A stretch of DNA of 64,000 bases. Origin: Hamadaea tsunoensis DSM 44101 (GTDB lineage: Bacteria; Actinomycetota; Actinomycetes; Mycobacteriales; Micromonosporaceae). The notes under the pieces were generated by a model. That model was not told the DNA's origin and did not search any database. It was given only the letters and a program-made list of their open reading frames with translations. Below are positions 32,849 to 41,046 of this stretch, in pieces. The stretch spans positions 310,001 through 374,000 of the forward strand of contig NZ_AUAX01000004.1 in assembly GCF_000428945.1 (NCBI RefSeq), read 5' to 3'. Numbering within the stretch: the stretch's first letter is position 1; every line of letters begins with the position of its first letter. Both the position numbers and the translations under genes were made by a program.

Positions 32849-34456
32849 ATGTCCAGTTTCTCCCCGCTCGTCGCCCGTGACCTGATCAAGCTGTACGCGG
32901 ACCGGGTCGTCCTCGACGGCGTACACCTCACCGCCGCGCCGGGCCAGCGCATCGGCCTCGTCGGCGAGAACGGTGCCGGCAAGTCCACCCTGCTGCGGCT
33001 GCTCGCCGGGCCCGAGAACGGCGGCGACACCCCGGACGGTGGCGAGGTCGACCGCCCGGCCGACCTGGGACTGCTGCACCAGGAGCTGCCGTTCGACGCG
33101 TACGCGACGGTGGACGACGTCATCACCGAGGCACTCGCCGAGAGCCGGACCCTGCTGGCCACATTGGACGATCTGGCCGCCCGGATGGCCGACGACCCCG
33201 CCGCGCTCGACGCGTACGGGGAGGTGCTCACGCGGGCCGAGGAGATCGACGCGTGGGACGCCGACCGCCGCGCGGGCGAGGTCCTGCACGGCCTCGGCCT
33301 GGCCGCGGTCGGCCGCGCACGCCCGCTGGGGACCCTCTCCGGCGGACAGCGTTCCCGGGTCGCCCTCGCCGCCCTGCTGGTACGCCGACCCGCGGCGCTC
33401 CTGCTCGACGAGCCGACCAACCACCTCGACGACCAGGCGGTGGCCTTCGTGGAGGCGCAGCTGCGCTCGATGCCGGGCGTCGTCGTGGTGGCCAGCCACG
33501 ATCGCGTCTTCCTCGACGAGGTGTGCACTGACATCGTGGACCTCGATCCCAGCCGGCACGACCCGACGCGGCGCGGCCCGACGCGCTACCACGGATCGTT
33601 CAGCGACTACCGGGAGGCGAAGAAGTCCGAACGCGTCCGGTGGGCGCAGGCGTTCGAGGCCCAGCAGGAGGAGATGAACCTGCTGCGCCACACCGTGAAG
33701 GTGACCGGCCGCCAGGTCGGCCACGGCTACCGCCCGCCGCGCGACAACGACAAGTTCATCGGCTACTTCAAGGCCCGGGCCGTCGAGACGACCATCGCGC
33801 GACGCGTACGCAACGCCGAGCAGCGGCTGACCATCCTCGAACGGGACCAGATCCGCAAACCGCCCGCCCCGCTGAACTTCCAGGCGCCCGCGATGACCGC
33901 CGACGCCGAGGACGGGACGCTGCTCGCCGCCCGGCAGGTACGCGTACCCGGGCGGCTTTCGGTCGACCGGGTGGACGTCGAGTCCGGCGGCCGGCTGCTC
34001 GTCACCGGCGCGAACGGCACCGGCAAGTCCACCCTGCTGGCCGTCCTCGCCGGACAGCTCGATCCGGCGGAGGGAAGCGTACTGCGGCGGCAGGGGCTGC
34101 GGATCGGACTGCTCGCCCAGGACGACCACTTCCCCGACCCGACGCGTACGCCCCGGCAGTTGTACGGCGAGACGGCCCGCGTACCGCTGGTGGAGCTGGG
34201 GCTGGTGGCACCGCGCGATCTGGACCGGCCGGTCGCGGCGCTGAGCGTGGGCCAGCGGCGGCGGGTGGCGCTGGCGCTGCTGCTGGCGCGACCGCCGCAC
34301 GTCCTGCTGCTGGACGAGCCGACGAACCATCTGTCGCTGGGCCTCGCCGACGAACTGGAGGAGGCGATCGGTACGGCTCCGGGAGCGGTCGTGATCGCCT
34401 CGCATGACCGGTGGTTGCGCCGCCGGTGGACGGGATCGGAACTTTCGCTGGCTTGA
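32849..34456 (+). CDS. ABC-F ribosome-protection ATPase, TlrC/OleB-like
   Basis: A 535-residue soluble protein with two ABC domains and no membrane part. First Walker A GENGAGKST (39-47), signature LSGGQRSRVALAAL, Walker B LLLDEPTNHLDD; second Walker A GANGTGKST, degenerate signature LSVGQRRRVALAL, Walker B LLLDEPTNHLS. The interdomain linker includes LLRHTVKVTGRQVGHGYRPP and ARRVRNAEQRL, like the antibiotic-resistance ABC-F branch of streptomycetes (TlrC, OleB, VarM). Such proteins enter the ribosomal E site and dislodge antibiotics. The unusual leader supports an inducible resistance role; the drug is unknown. Confidence 0.9.
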   Translation: MSSFSPLVARDLIKLYADRVVLDGVHLTAAPGQRIGLVGENGAGKSTLLRLLAGPENGGDTPDGGEVDRPADLGLLHQELPFDAYATVDDVITEALAESRTLLATLDDLAARMADDPAALDAYGEVLTRAEEIDAWDADRRAGEVLHGLGLAAVGRARPLGTLSGGQRSRVALAALLVRRPAALLLDEPTNHLDDQAVAFVEAQLRSMPGVVVVASHDRVFLDEVCTDIVDLDPSRHDPTRRGPTRYHGSFSDYREAKKSERVRWAQAFEAQQEEMNLLRHTVKVTGRQVGHGYRPPRDNDKFIGYFKARAVETTIARRVRNAEQRLTILERDQIRKPPAPLNFQAPAMTADAEDGTLLAARQVRVPGRLSVDRVDVESGGRLLVTGANGTGKSTLLAVLAGQLDPAEGSVLRRQGLRIGLLAQDDHFPDPTRTPRQLYGETARVPLVELGLVAPRDLDRPVAALSVGQRRRVALALLLARPPHVLLLDEPTNHLSLGLADELEEAIGTAPGAVVIASHDRWLRRRWTGSELSLA

Positions 34457-34500
34457 CGAAACAGCCCCTTTACGTGGGCGGTGACGAGGACGGATGATGG

Positions 34501-34518
34501 GGTCCGGATTCCCGGACC
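34501..34518 (+). terminator. possible hairpin after the ABC-F gene
   Basis: GGTCCGG - ATTC - CCGGACC, a 7-bp perfect stem 45 nt after the stop. No T-tract follows; moderate support only. Confidence 0.45.
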
Positions 34519-34614
34519 TCTCCATCTCCCACGCGCTCCCGTGCGGCCGAGGCTTCTTCGGCGTGCGTAAAAGTGGCTGGGCTCGGGTATGGCGCCGCCG
34601 AAGAGGAGGTGACC

Positions 34615-35193
34615 ATGTCATCGGTACAGACACTGTTTCTCATCCTGGTCATCGTCGTGATCGCCGTGGTCGCGGTCGTCGTCTTCGGGTCGGCGCGACG
34701 GCGTGCGCTGCAGGAGAAGTTCGGCGACGAGTACGAGCGGCTCGTCGATGAGCACCACAGCAAGTCGGCCGCGGAGAAGGAACTGCGTGAGCGCGAGCGT
34801 CGCCACGCGGAACTCCAGCTGCGCGAGCTTTCGCCGGAGGTCAAGGATCGCTACAGCGAGCGCTGGCAGGACGTGCAGGCGCTCTTCGTGGACGAGCCGA
34901 GGGAAGCGGTGCGTCAGGCCGACGCGCTCGTGACCGAGATCGCCGGCGACATCGGCTACCCGACCGAGGACGACGCCGACAAGGAGGCGCAACTCTCGGT
35001 CGACCACAGCCAGACCCTCTCGGCCTACCGGCGGGCGAAGGACATCGCCGTCCGGGCGGACGCCGACGAAGTGGACACCGATCAGCTGCGACAGGCCATC
35101 GTGGACTACCGCGAACTCGTCGCCGCGCTGCTCGGCGCCTCACCCGTCCCGGCCGTGGACGAAACACCGAAGGACGAAACACCCCACCCATGA
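34615..35193 (+). CDS. N-anchored membrane protein sharing a helical domain with the next gene
   Basis: A 192-residue protein: one N-terminal transmembrane helix (SSVQTLFLILVIVVIAVVAV), then a charged coiled coil (RRRALQEKFGDEYERLVDEH; AAEKELRERERRH) and a helical domain RWQDVQALFVDEPREAVRQA ... TDQLRQAIVDYRELVAALL. That last domain recurs at the C-terminus of the acidic protein encoded next. The ATG has GAGGAGG seven nt upstream, a very strong ribosome site that excludes the earlier in-frame start. The GAGGAGG and close spacing to the next gene suggest a two-gene unit. Function unknown. Confidence 0.8.
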   Translation: MSSVQTLFLILVIVVIAVVAVVVFGSARRRALQEKFGDEYERLVDEHHSKSAAEKELRERERRHAELQLRELSPEVKDRYSERWQDVQALFVDEPREAVRQADALVTEIAGDIGYPTEDDADKEAQLSVDHSQTLSAYRRAKDIAVRADADEVDTDQLRQAIVDYRELVAALLGASPVPAVDETPKDETPHP

Positions 35194-35203
35194 GGTACGC
35201 ATA

Positions 35204-35227
35204 GCGCCGCGGCAGACAACGCGGCGC
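35204..35227 (+). repeat. intercistronic hairpin
   Basis: GCGCCGCG - GCAGACAA - CGCGGCGC lies between the membrane-protein gene and the acidic-protein gene, just before the AAGGAG ribosome site of the latter. It could tune the ratio of the two products by partial termination or mRNA protection. Confidence 0.55.
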
Positions 35228-35242
35228 CGAAAGGAGTGAAGC

Positions 35243-37444
35243 ATGAACCAGGACCAGTTGCGGATGTTCGGCGCCGTCCCGCCGCATGCCCGCGACGACG
35301 CTGAGCGGGTCGAGAACGATCTGCCCGGGGACGCGCCCGTCCTCGAGGACCAGGCGATCGTCCACGACTCGCCCGCCGAGGCGGAGGAGGCTATCGAGGC
35401 CGACGAGACGGCCGAGCCGACCGACGCCGCCGAGGCGACCGCCGGGGCCGGCGACCCGGAGGACACCGAGCAGACCGATGCGGACCTGCCTGAGGCGCAG
35501 GCAGAGGCGACCGAGGGGGAAGGCGCGGTGGACGGCACCCTTGACGCGCCCGAAGGCCCCGAGGACGCGGCACCGGAGTCGTCGGACGAACAGTCCGATG
35601 AGCAAGACGCCCCCGCCGCCGAGGAATCGGCCACGGCGGACTCGGCGACGGAGGAACCGGCCGCAGGCGACGCGCTCGCCGAAGAGTCGCCGGAGGGCGA
35701 CGCCGCGGAAGAACCGACGGACGAGGCAGGCGACGAAGAGACCGACGAGGCCGCGGAGGAAAGCACTCCCGAGGCTGTCGCGGACGAGAGCGAAGACGAT
35801 GCGGAGTCCGGTGTGGACGCCGTCGGCGAAACCGACGATGCACCGGCGGACGCGGCCACCACTGACGAGAGTTCCGACGCCGACCCGGACGCCCCCGCGG
35901 CGGACGGCGAAGGCGCCGACGACATAGACGATGCGGCGGACGGCTCGGCGGACGAGGAATCGGACGCGGAAGCCGACGCTGAGGCGGAAGCCGGCGAAGC
36001 GCCCGCGGACGCCGTCGAGGAAGCCACCGGCGACGCCGTGGTGGACCTCCCGGAAGACACCGCCACCGAGGACGAGGCCGAGGACGGGGAAGCGATGACA
36101 GCGACCGACGAGGAGACCCAGCCCGAGGCGGCCGCCGACGCCACCCCCGAGGGCGAGAGCACGGACGAGGCCACCACAGACGAGGCCACCACAGACGAAG
36201 CCATCACGGACGAGGCCGTCGACGGTGCGGGCGTGACCGCGGTCGAGGGTGAGGTCGTCGACGCGGCGGACGACGAGTCCGCGGAAGGCGACGAGTCCGA
36301 GGAGAGTGACGTGCCGGCCGACACGGCGGGCGAGGAAGCCGCGGCGGACGTTGCCGAGGAGACCAGCACCGAAGAGGACGCCGTTGCCGAGCCGGGCGAG
36401 GAGGCTTCGGCGGACGCCGTTGCCGAGCCGGCCGACGATGCGGGCGACGAGAGCGCCGAGGAGCCCGCCGTGAACGCGGACGACGCGGTCGCGGAATCCG
36501 CCGTCGGCGACGAGTTCGCCGCGGAGCCCGCCGAGTTCGCCGCGGAGCCGGCCGAGAGCGTCGCGGTCGAGGGCGAGCCGGAAGCGGTCACCGAGGGCGA
36601 CGGGTCCGACGCCCCGGAGAGTGTCGCGGGCGGCGAGGCCGATGTCGCCGAGTCTGAGGACGACCTCGCCGAGGAGGAGGGCGTGGCCGTCGAGCCCGCC
36701 ACCGACGCGGCCGCCGTCGAGGACGCCGTCGCGCTCGAGGCCGCGGACGAGGACCTGTCCGACGAGGACCTGGTCGAGGATTCCCTCGGCGAGGAGGACG
36801 AGCCCGAGGCTGCCGCCGAGGAGCCCGCCGCCGAGGCGGACGCCGTGGAGGAAGCCGCGGTCGGCGAGACCGTGGTCGAGGAAGCGGTGGCGGAAGAGCC
36901 GGCCGCTGAGGAGTCCGCGGTGGACGAATCCGCCGAGGAAGCCGCCGTCGCCGAGGTCGCCGCCGAAGCCGAAGCCGACGAGACGGCCGAAGCCGACGAG
37001 ACGGCCGCCGCCGACGAGGCCGACACCGAGCCCGAGGCCAGCGCCGCGGCGGAGGACATCGCCGAGGAGCCCGCGTACGTGGACTTCTCGGAGGCCGCCG
37101 AATCCGCCGCCGACGAGGAGCCGGTGGTCCCCGAGGCGTACAGCGCCGAACCGGTCGCGGTGGCGTCCGCCGAGGTCGTGCCGACGGGCGTGCTGGTGAC
37201 GGCCGAGACCGCCGACGATCTGCGGTCGCGCTGGCGCGAGGTCCAGGTACGCTTCGTCGACGACCCGGCCGGTGCGGCCGCCGAGGCGAAGGGACTGGCC
37301 GGCGAGGCCCTGCAGGCCCTGATCGACGCCCTGGAGGAGCGCCGTCAGCAGCTGGTCGAGGTCGCGGACGGCGACGACACCGAAGCCCTGCGGCAGTCGG
37401 TGCAGCGTTACCGGAAGCTGTTCGAGTTCGTCCTCACGAAGTAG
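35243..37444 (+). CDS. giant Asp/Glu/Ala-rich low-complexity protein with C-terminal helical domain
   Basis: A 733-residue protein. After a short normal start (MNQDQLRMFGAVPPHARDDA) about 600 residues are almost only Glu, Asp, Ala, with Thr, Ser, Val and Pro, giving an extreme negative charge. Local tandem repeats are visible, such as TDEATTDEATTDEAITDEAV and EFAAEPAEFAAEPAE and AEADETAEADETAAADE. The last 75 residues form an ordinary helical domain, RWREVQVRFVDDPAGAAAEA ... LRQSVQRYRKLFEFVL, clearly related to the end of the preceding membrane protein. No signal peptide, so cytoplasmic. The chain is likely disordered and could act as a polyanionic brush or competitor for basic proteins; this is inference. 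AAGGAG precedes the ATG. Confidence 0.82.
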   Translation: MNQDQLRMFGAVPPHARDDAERVENDLPGDAPVLEDQAIVHDSPAEAEEAIEADETAEPTDAAEATAGAGDPEDTEQTDADLPEAQAEATEGEGAVDGTLDAPEGPEDAAPESSDEQSDEQDAPAAEESATADSATEEPAAGDALAEESPEGDAAEEPTDEAGDEETDEAAEESTPEAVADESEDDAESGVDAVGETDDAPADAATTDESSDADPDAPAADGEGADDIDDAADGSADEESDAEADAEAEAGEAPADAVEEATGDAVVDLPEDTATEDEAEDGEAMTATDEETQPEAAADATPEGESTDEATTDEATTDEAITDEAVDGAGVTAVEGEVVDAADDESAEGDESEESDVPADTAGEEAAADVAEETSTEEDAVAEPGEEASADAVAEPADDAGDESAEEPAVNADDAVAESAVGDEFAAEPAEFAAEPAESVAVEGEPEAVTEGDGSDAPESVAGGEADVAESEDDLAEEEGVAVEPATDAAAVEDAVALEAADEDLSDEDLVEDSLGEEDEPEAAAEEPAAEADAVEEAAVGETVVEEAVAEEPAAEESAVDESAEEAAVAEVAAEAEADETAEADETAAADEADTEPEASAAAEDIAEEPAYVDFSEAAESAADEEPVVPEAYSAEPVAVASAEVVPTGVLVTAETADDLRSRWREVQVRFVDDPAGAAAEAKGLAGEALQALIDALEERRQQLVEVADGDDTEALRQSVQRYRKLFEFVLTK

Positions 37445-37457
37445 TCCGGTTCCACCC

Positions 37458-37498
37458 GACCGGCGTCGTCCACTCTGGACGGCGCCGGTCGTTTTCTT
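37458..37498 (+). terminator. intrinsic terminator after the acidic-protein gene
   Basis: GACCGGCGTCGTCC - ACTCT - GGACGGCGCCGGTC, a 14-bp stem with one mismatch, followed by GTTTTCTT. This is the most classical stem-plus-T-tract terminator in the window. Confidence 0.88.
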
Positions 37499-37522
37499 GC
37501 GCGCCCGCCTCGCTCCGCGCCC

Positions 37523-37607
37523 CCCAAGATCCCGTTTGGATCAGGGTTTCGCACGTAATCTTGGCCCAAGATTCGGGTGATTTCCCTGATCCAAACGGGA
37601 TCTTGGG
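37523..37607 (-). repeat. dispersed palindromic element, family A, copy A3 (inverted orientation)
   Basis: The longest-armed copy: CCCAAGATCCCGTTTGGATC and GATCCAAACGGGATCTTGGG pair perfectly at the ends. The core is AATCTTGGCCCAAGATT. The spacers are swapped relative to the other copies (TTTCGCACGT on the left, CGGGTGATTT on the right), so this copy is inserted in the opposite orientation. It lies between two convergent genes. Confidence 0.85.
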
Positions 37608-37609
37608 GC

Positions 37610-37643
37610 GGGTGAGGGTGAGGGTGAGGGTAAGGGTGAGGGG
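37610..37643 (+). repeat. (GGGTGA)n G-quadruplex-type run
   Basis: Six G-tracts separated by TGA, TGA, TGA, TAA and TGA: GGGTGAGGGTGAGGGTGAGG continues with GTAAGGGTGAGGGG. Three-nt loops and GGG tracts are ideal for an intramolecular quadruplex on the plus strand. It sits between palindrome A3 and the stop of the XRE gene at 37647. Confidence 0.75.
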
Positions 37644-37646
37644 CGA

Positions 37647-38408
37647 TCAGGTTCCTTGGTTCCGGAAGTACGCCGCGGTCTCGTCGTCCATCGGGTAGTA
37701 CGACTCGATCGACACCTCGTCCAGGGTGATGTCCATCGGCGTACCGAAGGAGGTGGTCGTGGAGAACAGGCGCAGCTCCCGGCCGCCGAATCGGAAGATC
37801 ATCGGGACGGCGACCTCGGCCGCCCCCGGCGCGGTCGCCTCGCCGGACGCGAGGAACTCCTCGTAGAGGGCCACCAGCTCCGGTGACGGGGCGCGGGCGA
37901 GCTGGCGGGCCATGCGCGTACGCAGCACCGAACGGACTTCGGACAGGTTGACGATGTGCCCGGCCAGGCCGCGTTCGTCGAAGCCGAGGCGTACCAGGTT
38001 GACCGGCGGGCGCAGCAGGTCGGGCGCCACCCCGGCGAGGAACGCGTCGAGGGCCCGGTTGGCCAGCACGATGTTCCACGCCCGGTCGACCACGAGGGCC
38101 GGGAAGGGCTCGTGGGCGCGCAGCAGCCTGCCGATCGCCTCCCAGGCCACGGCCAGCCGGTCCGCGTCGAGGGGCTGCTCGGCGTACCGGGGGGCGAAGC
38201 CGGCGGCCAGCAGCAGCCGGTTGCGTTCCCGCAGCGGCACGTCGAGGTGCTCGGCGAGGCGGACGACCATGTCGGCGCTCGGCTGCGACCGGCCCGTCTC
38301 CACGAGGCTCACGTGCCGGGCGGAGACGTCCGCGGCGATCGCGAGGTCGAGCTGGCTGATCCGCCGCCGATGCCGCCACTCGCGCAGAAGTTCACCCACC
38401 GTGTGCAT
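37647..38408 (-). CDS. XRE-family regulator with MmyB-like ligand domain
   Basis: A 253-residue regulator: HTH at about 6-60 (LLREWRHRRRISQLDLAIAA then DVSARHVSLVETGRSQPSAD) and a C-terminal MmyB-like domain (PALVVDRAWNIVLANRALDA). Family members bind fatty-acid-like ligands in a PAS-like pocket. ATG 38408 places MHTVGELLREWR at the start. It is divergent from a small NTF2-fold gene 87 nt away, a regulator/target layout. The G-quadruplex run lies 4 nt beyond its stop. Confidence 0.88.
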   Translation of the reverse strand: MHTVGELLREWRHRRRISQLDLAIAADVSARHVSLVETGRSQPSADMVVRLAEHLDVPLRERNRLLLAAGFAPRYAEQPLDADRLAVAWEAIGRLLRAHEPFPALVVDRAWNIVLANRALDAFLAGVAPDLLRPPVNLVRLGFDERGLAGHIVNLSEVRSVLRTRMARQLARAPSPELVALYEEFLASGEATAPGAAEVAVPMIFRFGGRELRLFSTTTSFGTPMDITLDEVSIESYYPMDDETAAYFRNQGT

Positions 38409-38430
38409 GATCGTCGAGGCTACGTCGCGT

Positions 38431-38441
38431 GGACCGGGTCC
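38431..38441. promoter_or_regulatory. 11-bp palindrome in the XRE/NTF2 divergent promoter
   Basis: GGACCGGGTCC, followed by two GCCATG direct repeats ten nt apart (38442 and 38452). A short symmetrical site between divergent genes is what an XRE-type dimer would bind. Confidence 0.4.
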
Positions 38442-38495
38442 GCCATGAAATGCCATGTCATCGACAGCCGGCGCGGCGGTCAGCAGACTGCCGGC

Positions 38496-38897
38496 ATGAC
38501 CACACGATCGCTTGACACCGACAACAAGGCCATCGTCCAGCAGGCGCTCACGGACCTCGTCGCGACGGGAGACGTGGACGCACTCGGGCGAAGGCTGAGC
38601 GAGGACTTCGTCCATCACCGGCCCGACGCGTACGACCTGGGCAAGGCGGAGTGGCTCGACGCCGTCCGGGCCGCCTTCGTCCCGCTCGCCGACCAGCGGG
38701 TCGACGTCAAGCTCCTGCTGGCCGACGGCGAGCACGTCATCATGTACTCCCACCGTGCCCTGCCGGACGGCGGCCCGGAGGTCGCCGTCGTCGACATCTG
38801 GCGGGTCCACGAAGGACTCGTCGCCGAAGGCTGGGAGATCATCGAACCGCTCGCCGAGGCCGCCCGCCACCTCAGCTGGTGGAATCCTGCGGCCTGA
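38496..38897 (+). CDS. SnoaL/NTF2-like fold protein
   Basis: A 133-residue NTF2-like protein. KAIVQQALTDLVATGDVDAL, EDFVHHRPDA and VVDIWRVHEGLVAEGWEIIE follow the SnoaL-like polyketide-cyclase pattern (a helix, then 'x-F-V-x-H', then a strand ending 'D-x-x-x-V/I..G.I.E.W'). Such folds serve as cyclases, isomerases or ligand binders and are usually assigned loosely. It faces the XRE regulator and is probably its target. Confidence 0.8.
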   Translation: MTTRSLDTDNKAIVQQALTDLVATGDVDALGRRLSEDFVHHRPDAYDLGKAEWLDAVRAAFVPLADQRVDVKLLLADGEHVIMYSHRALPDGGPEVAVVDIWRVHEGLVAEGWEIIEPLAEAARHLSWWNPAA

Positions 38898-38908
38898 CCC
38901 GCGCCGAA

Positions 38909-39898
38909 TCAGCCCTCGGCCGGGGTCCCGCGGCGGGCGCGGGCCGCCCAGATCGCGTACGACGGGTCGCGGTCGAGGTTGTGCCGGTCGCGGTCGTAGC
39001 GCCGCGTCGTGCGCGGGTCCGCGTGCCCCATCGCGTCCTGCACGTCCTCCAGCGGTACGCCTTCCGACCGGGCCGTGGTCGCGAACGCGTGCCGCAGCGA
39101 GTGCGGTGACAGGTGTTCCGCCGACGGGATGCCGGCCTTGACGGCGAGCCGGCGCACGAGGCGGAAGACGGCGTTGCGGTCGACCGGGCCGCCGGCGGTG
39201 GTGACGAAGACCGGGCCGGTGAGGTCCTCGACGGCGACCCCGGCGAGCCGGGCCCGGTGCTCCAGGTACGCGTCGAGCGCCACGCCCGTCCCCGGCGCGA
39301 GGGCCCGCCGCCGGGGTTTGCCGCCCTTGCCGACGAAGCGGACCGTCCGGTGCCCGCGTTCGTGCCCGAGGTCGGCCAGGTCGAGTCTGCACACCTCGCC
39401 GACGCGCAGGCCGAGGTCGGCGAGCAGGGCGATGATCGCGTGGTGGCGGGGTGAGTCGGCTTCGGCGGCCCGCAGCATCGCGTCGACCTCCGCCGGGCTC
39501 ATGCCGATCGTCGCGGAGTGGTCGCGGGACACGCTCGGCCGGTCCGCGCCGCCGACCGGGTTGCTGGGCACCGCTTCGAGTTTGACGAGGAAGTCGTACC
39601 AGCTCGACAGCCCGGACAGCTTCCGGGCGACCGTCGTCGGCGCGAGCGGCCGGCCCGAACGCGGGTCGACGGTCGCTTCGAGGGCCCGCGCGTACTCGTT
39701 GATGTGGGTGAACTTGGCCTGCAGCGGCTCGATGCCGGTGGCGGCGCACCAGGCCAGGAACGACGTGACGTCCCGCCGGTACGCCTCGCGGGTGTGCGCG
39801 GACAGCCGCCGGTTGGTCAGCCAGGCGTCGGTGAAGTCGACGTACTCCTGGACGGCAACCGCGACGGTTCCGGGGGCGGACCGGGGAACGATCTCCAT
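38909..39898 (-). CDS. tyrosine recombinase (Xer/phage integrase family)
   Basis: A 329-residue recombinase. The N-terminal SAM-like DNA-binding half contains LSAHTREAYRRDVTSFLAWC; the catalytic half shows Arg in LGLRVGEVCRLDL, Lys in GKGGKPRR, HSLRHAF (H-x-x-R), His in MGHADPRTTRRYDR and the nucleophile Tyr in the same segment, so the site is complete. ATG 39898 gives MEIVPRSAPGTVAVAVQEYV. No phage or plasmid genes and no att repeats are recognisable. The start lies 29 nt after the HD-Pnk stop, so it could be transcribed with the RNA-repair genes. Confidence 0.9.
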   Translation of the reverse strand: MEIVPRSAPGTVAVAVQEYVDFTDAWLTNRRLSAHTREAYRRDVTSFLAWCAATGIEPLQAKFTHINEYARALEATVDPRSGRPLAPTTVARKLSGLSSWYDFLVKLEAVPSNPVGGADRPSVSRDHSATIGMSPAEVDAMLRAAEADSPRHHAIIALLADLGLRVGEVCRLDLADLGHERGHRTVRFVGKGGKPRRRALAPGTGVALDAYLEHRARLAGVAVEDLTGPVFVTTAGGPVDRNAVFRLVRRLAVKAGIPSAEHLSPHSLRHAFATTARSEGVPLEDVQDAMGHADPRTTRRYDRDRHNLDRDPSYAIWAARARRGTPAEG

Positions 39899-39927
39899 CC
39901 GCCCAGGATAGTGGGCGGATGTGACAG

Positions 39928-41046
39928 TTACCGGGTGTCCACCCACGTCACCTGGTGGGCCTCGGTGACGTCGGCCGTCTCCCAGCGGCGCACCATCCGC
40001 TCGATCGCCGCGTCGGGCACCGGCGCCACCCGGGCCCGGTTGCGGGCCGCCAGCACGTCCGGTGGCGCTTCGAGCGCGTACACGTGGACGCGGGCGCCGT
40101 AGGACGCGGCGAGCGAGACGGACGCGGAGCGCAGCTGGCGGGAGACGTTGGTGCCGTTCCACACGAAGGGCTGCCGCGCGCGCAGGTGGACGCGGGCCTG
40201 CTCGCGGGCGGCGGCGATGACGGCGCCCTGGTCGTCGGTGGGCTTGACCCGCATGGCGGCGCGCAGCGCGTCGAGACCGACGACGGGCAGGCCCGGCCGG
40301 TGCGTGGCGATCCAGCGGTCCTTGCCGGCGGCCGGCAGTCCGGACAGGACGGTGACCTCGAAGCTCGTGTCGTCGTACGCCGCCCAGCGGGGATCACGCC
40401 CCTCGGTGGCGAAGTACGCGTACCGGGCGTGGTCGTTCGCGAACGGCCAGGGCGCGTCGAGGACGCCGAGTTCGGCGCAGTAGTCGCGAAACAGCCCGAT
40501 GTTGGCGACGACCTCCGGCTGGTCGCCGCAGATCCGGCCGAGGATGTCGGCGGTCGCCAGCAGCGCCAGGTCGAGATTGCTCGCCACCTGCGAGACCCGC
40601 AGGACGATCCGTTCGAGATCGGGCCGTTCGAGCGCCCAGAACGGGACCTGGTGGTGGCGTACGAGGGCGGCGACGTGCTCCCGGAACGCGATCGGCGCGT
40701 CGGACTCCCACAGGATCCGCCGGGCGAGCAGCTCGCCGCGCCGCGAGTGGCCGTGCGCGGTCACCGATCCGTCCGGCTGGTGCTGGGTGCAGTCCGGCTT
40801 GGCGACGTCGTGCAGCAGGACCGCGGCGAACAGGCGTACCCGGCGCTCGCGCGGCAGTGCCCGCCACTCCGCCAGCCCGGCGAGCGCCTCGGCGGCCATC
40901 CGCGTGTGGGTCGCCACGTCGCCCTCGGCGTGATGCACCGCGTCCTGCCCGACGCCCTCCAGGCGCCGGATCCAGCCGAAGGCGCCCCGGATCGCGGCCC
41001 AGTCGACCGTCCACTCCGGACCTTCCGGGCAGAGCTTCTCAAACAT
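39928..41046 (-). CDS. HD-Pnk-like RNA end-healing protein (HD domain + P-loop kinase)
   Basis: A 372-residue fusion. The N-terminal half is an HD phosphohydrolase: HTRMAAEALAGL, LLHDVAKPD (HD at 79-80), HGHSRRGELLARR and ALVRHHQVPFW. The C-terminal half is a polynucleotide-kinase-type P-loop domain: LSGLPAAGKDRWI at 234-246 (Asp instead of Ser/Thr after GK), then the GLDALR segment and an Arg-rich lid (ARNRARVAP). This order matches bacterial HD-Pnk proteins, which combine 5'-kinase and 2',3'-phosphatase activities on RNA ends. Its ATG overlaps the RNA ligase stop by 8 nt. The two together form an RNA-repair cassette. Confidence 0.84.
   Translation of the reverse strand: MFEKLCPEGPEWTVDWAAIRGAFGWIRRLEGVGQDAVHHAEGDVATHTRMAAEALAGLAEWRALPRERRVRLFAAVLLHDVAKPDCTQHQPDGSVTAHGHSRRGELLARRILWESDAPIAFREHVAALVRHHQVPFWALERPDLERIVLRVSQVASNLDLALLATADILGRICGDQPEVVANIGLFRDYCAELGVLDAPWPFANDHARYAYFATEGRDPRWAAYDDTSFEVTVLSGLPAAGKDRWIATHRPGLPVVGLDALRAAMRVKPTDDQGAVIAAAREQARVHLRARQPFVWNGTNVSRQLRSASVSLAASYGARVHVYALEAPPDVLAARNRARVAPVPDAAIERMVRRWETADVTEAHQVTWVDTR

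Noticed and set aside
35140-37059. 639-codon Ser/Ala-rich frame antisense to the acidic protein
   Set aside because: It is the complement of GAN and GCN codons. The plus strand has the strong ribosome site, terminator and an ordered C-terminal domain.
37647-39749. 700-codon minus-strand frame ending in the XRE regulator
   Set aside because: It crosses the divergent promoter and two other genes. Family similarity starts at ATG 38408.
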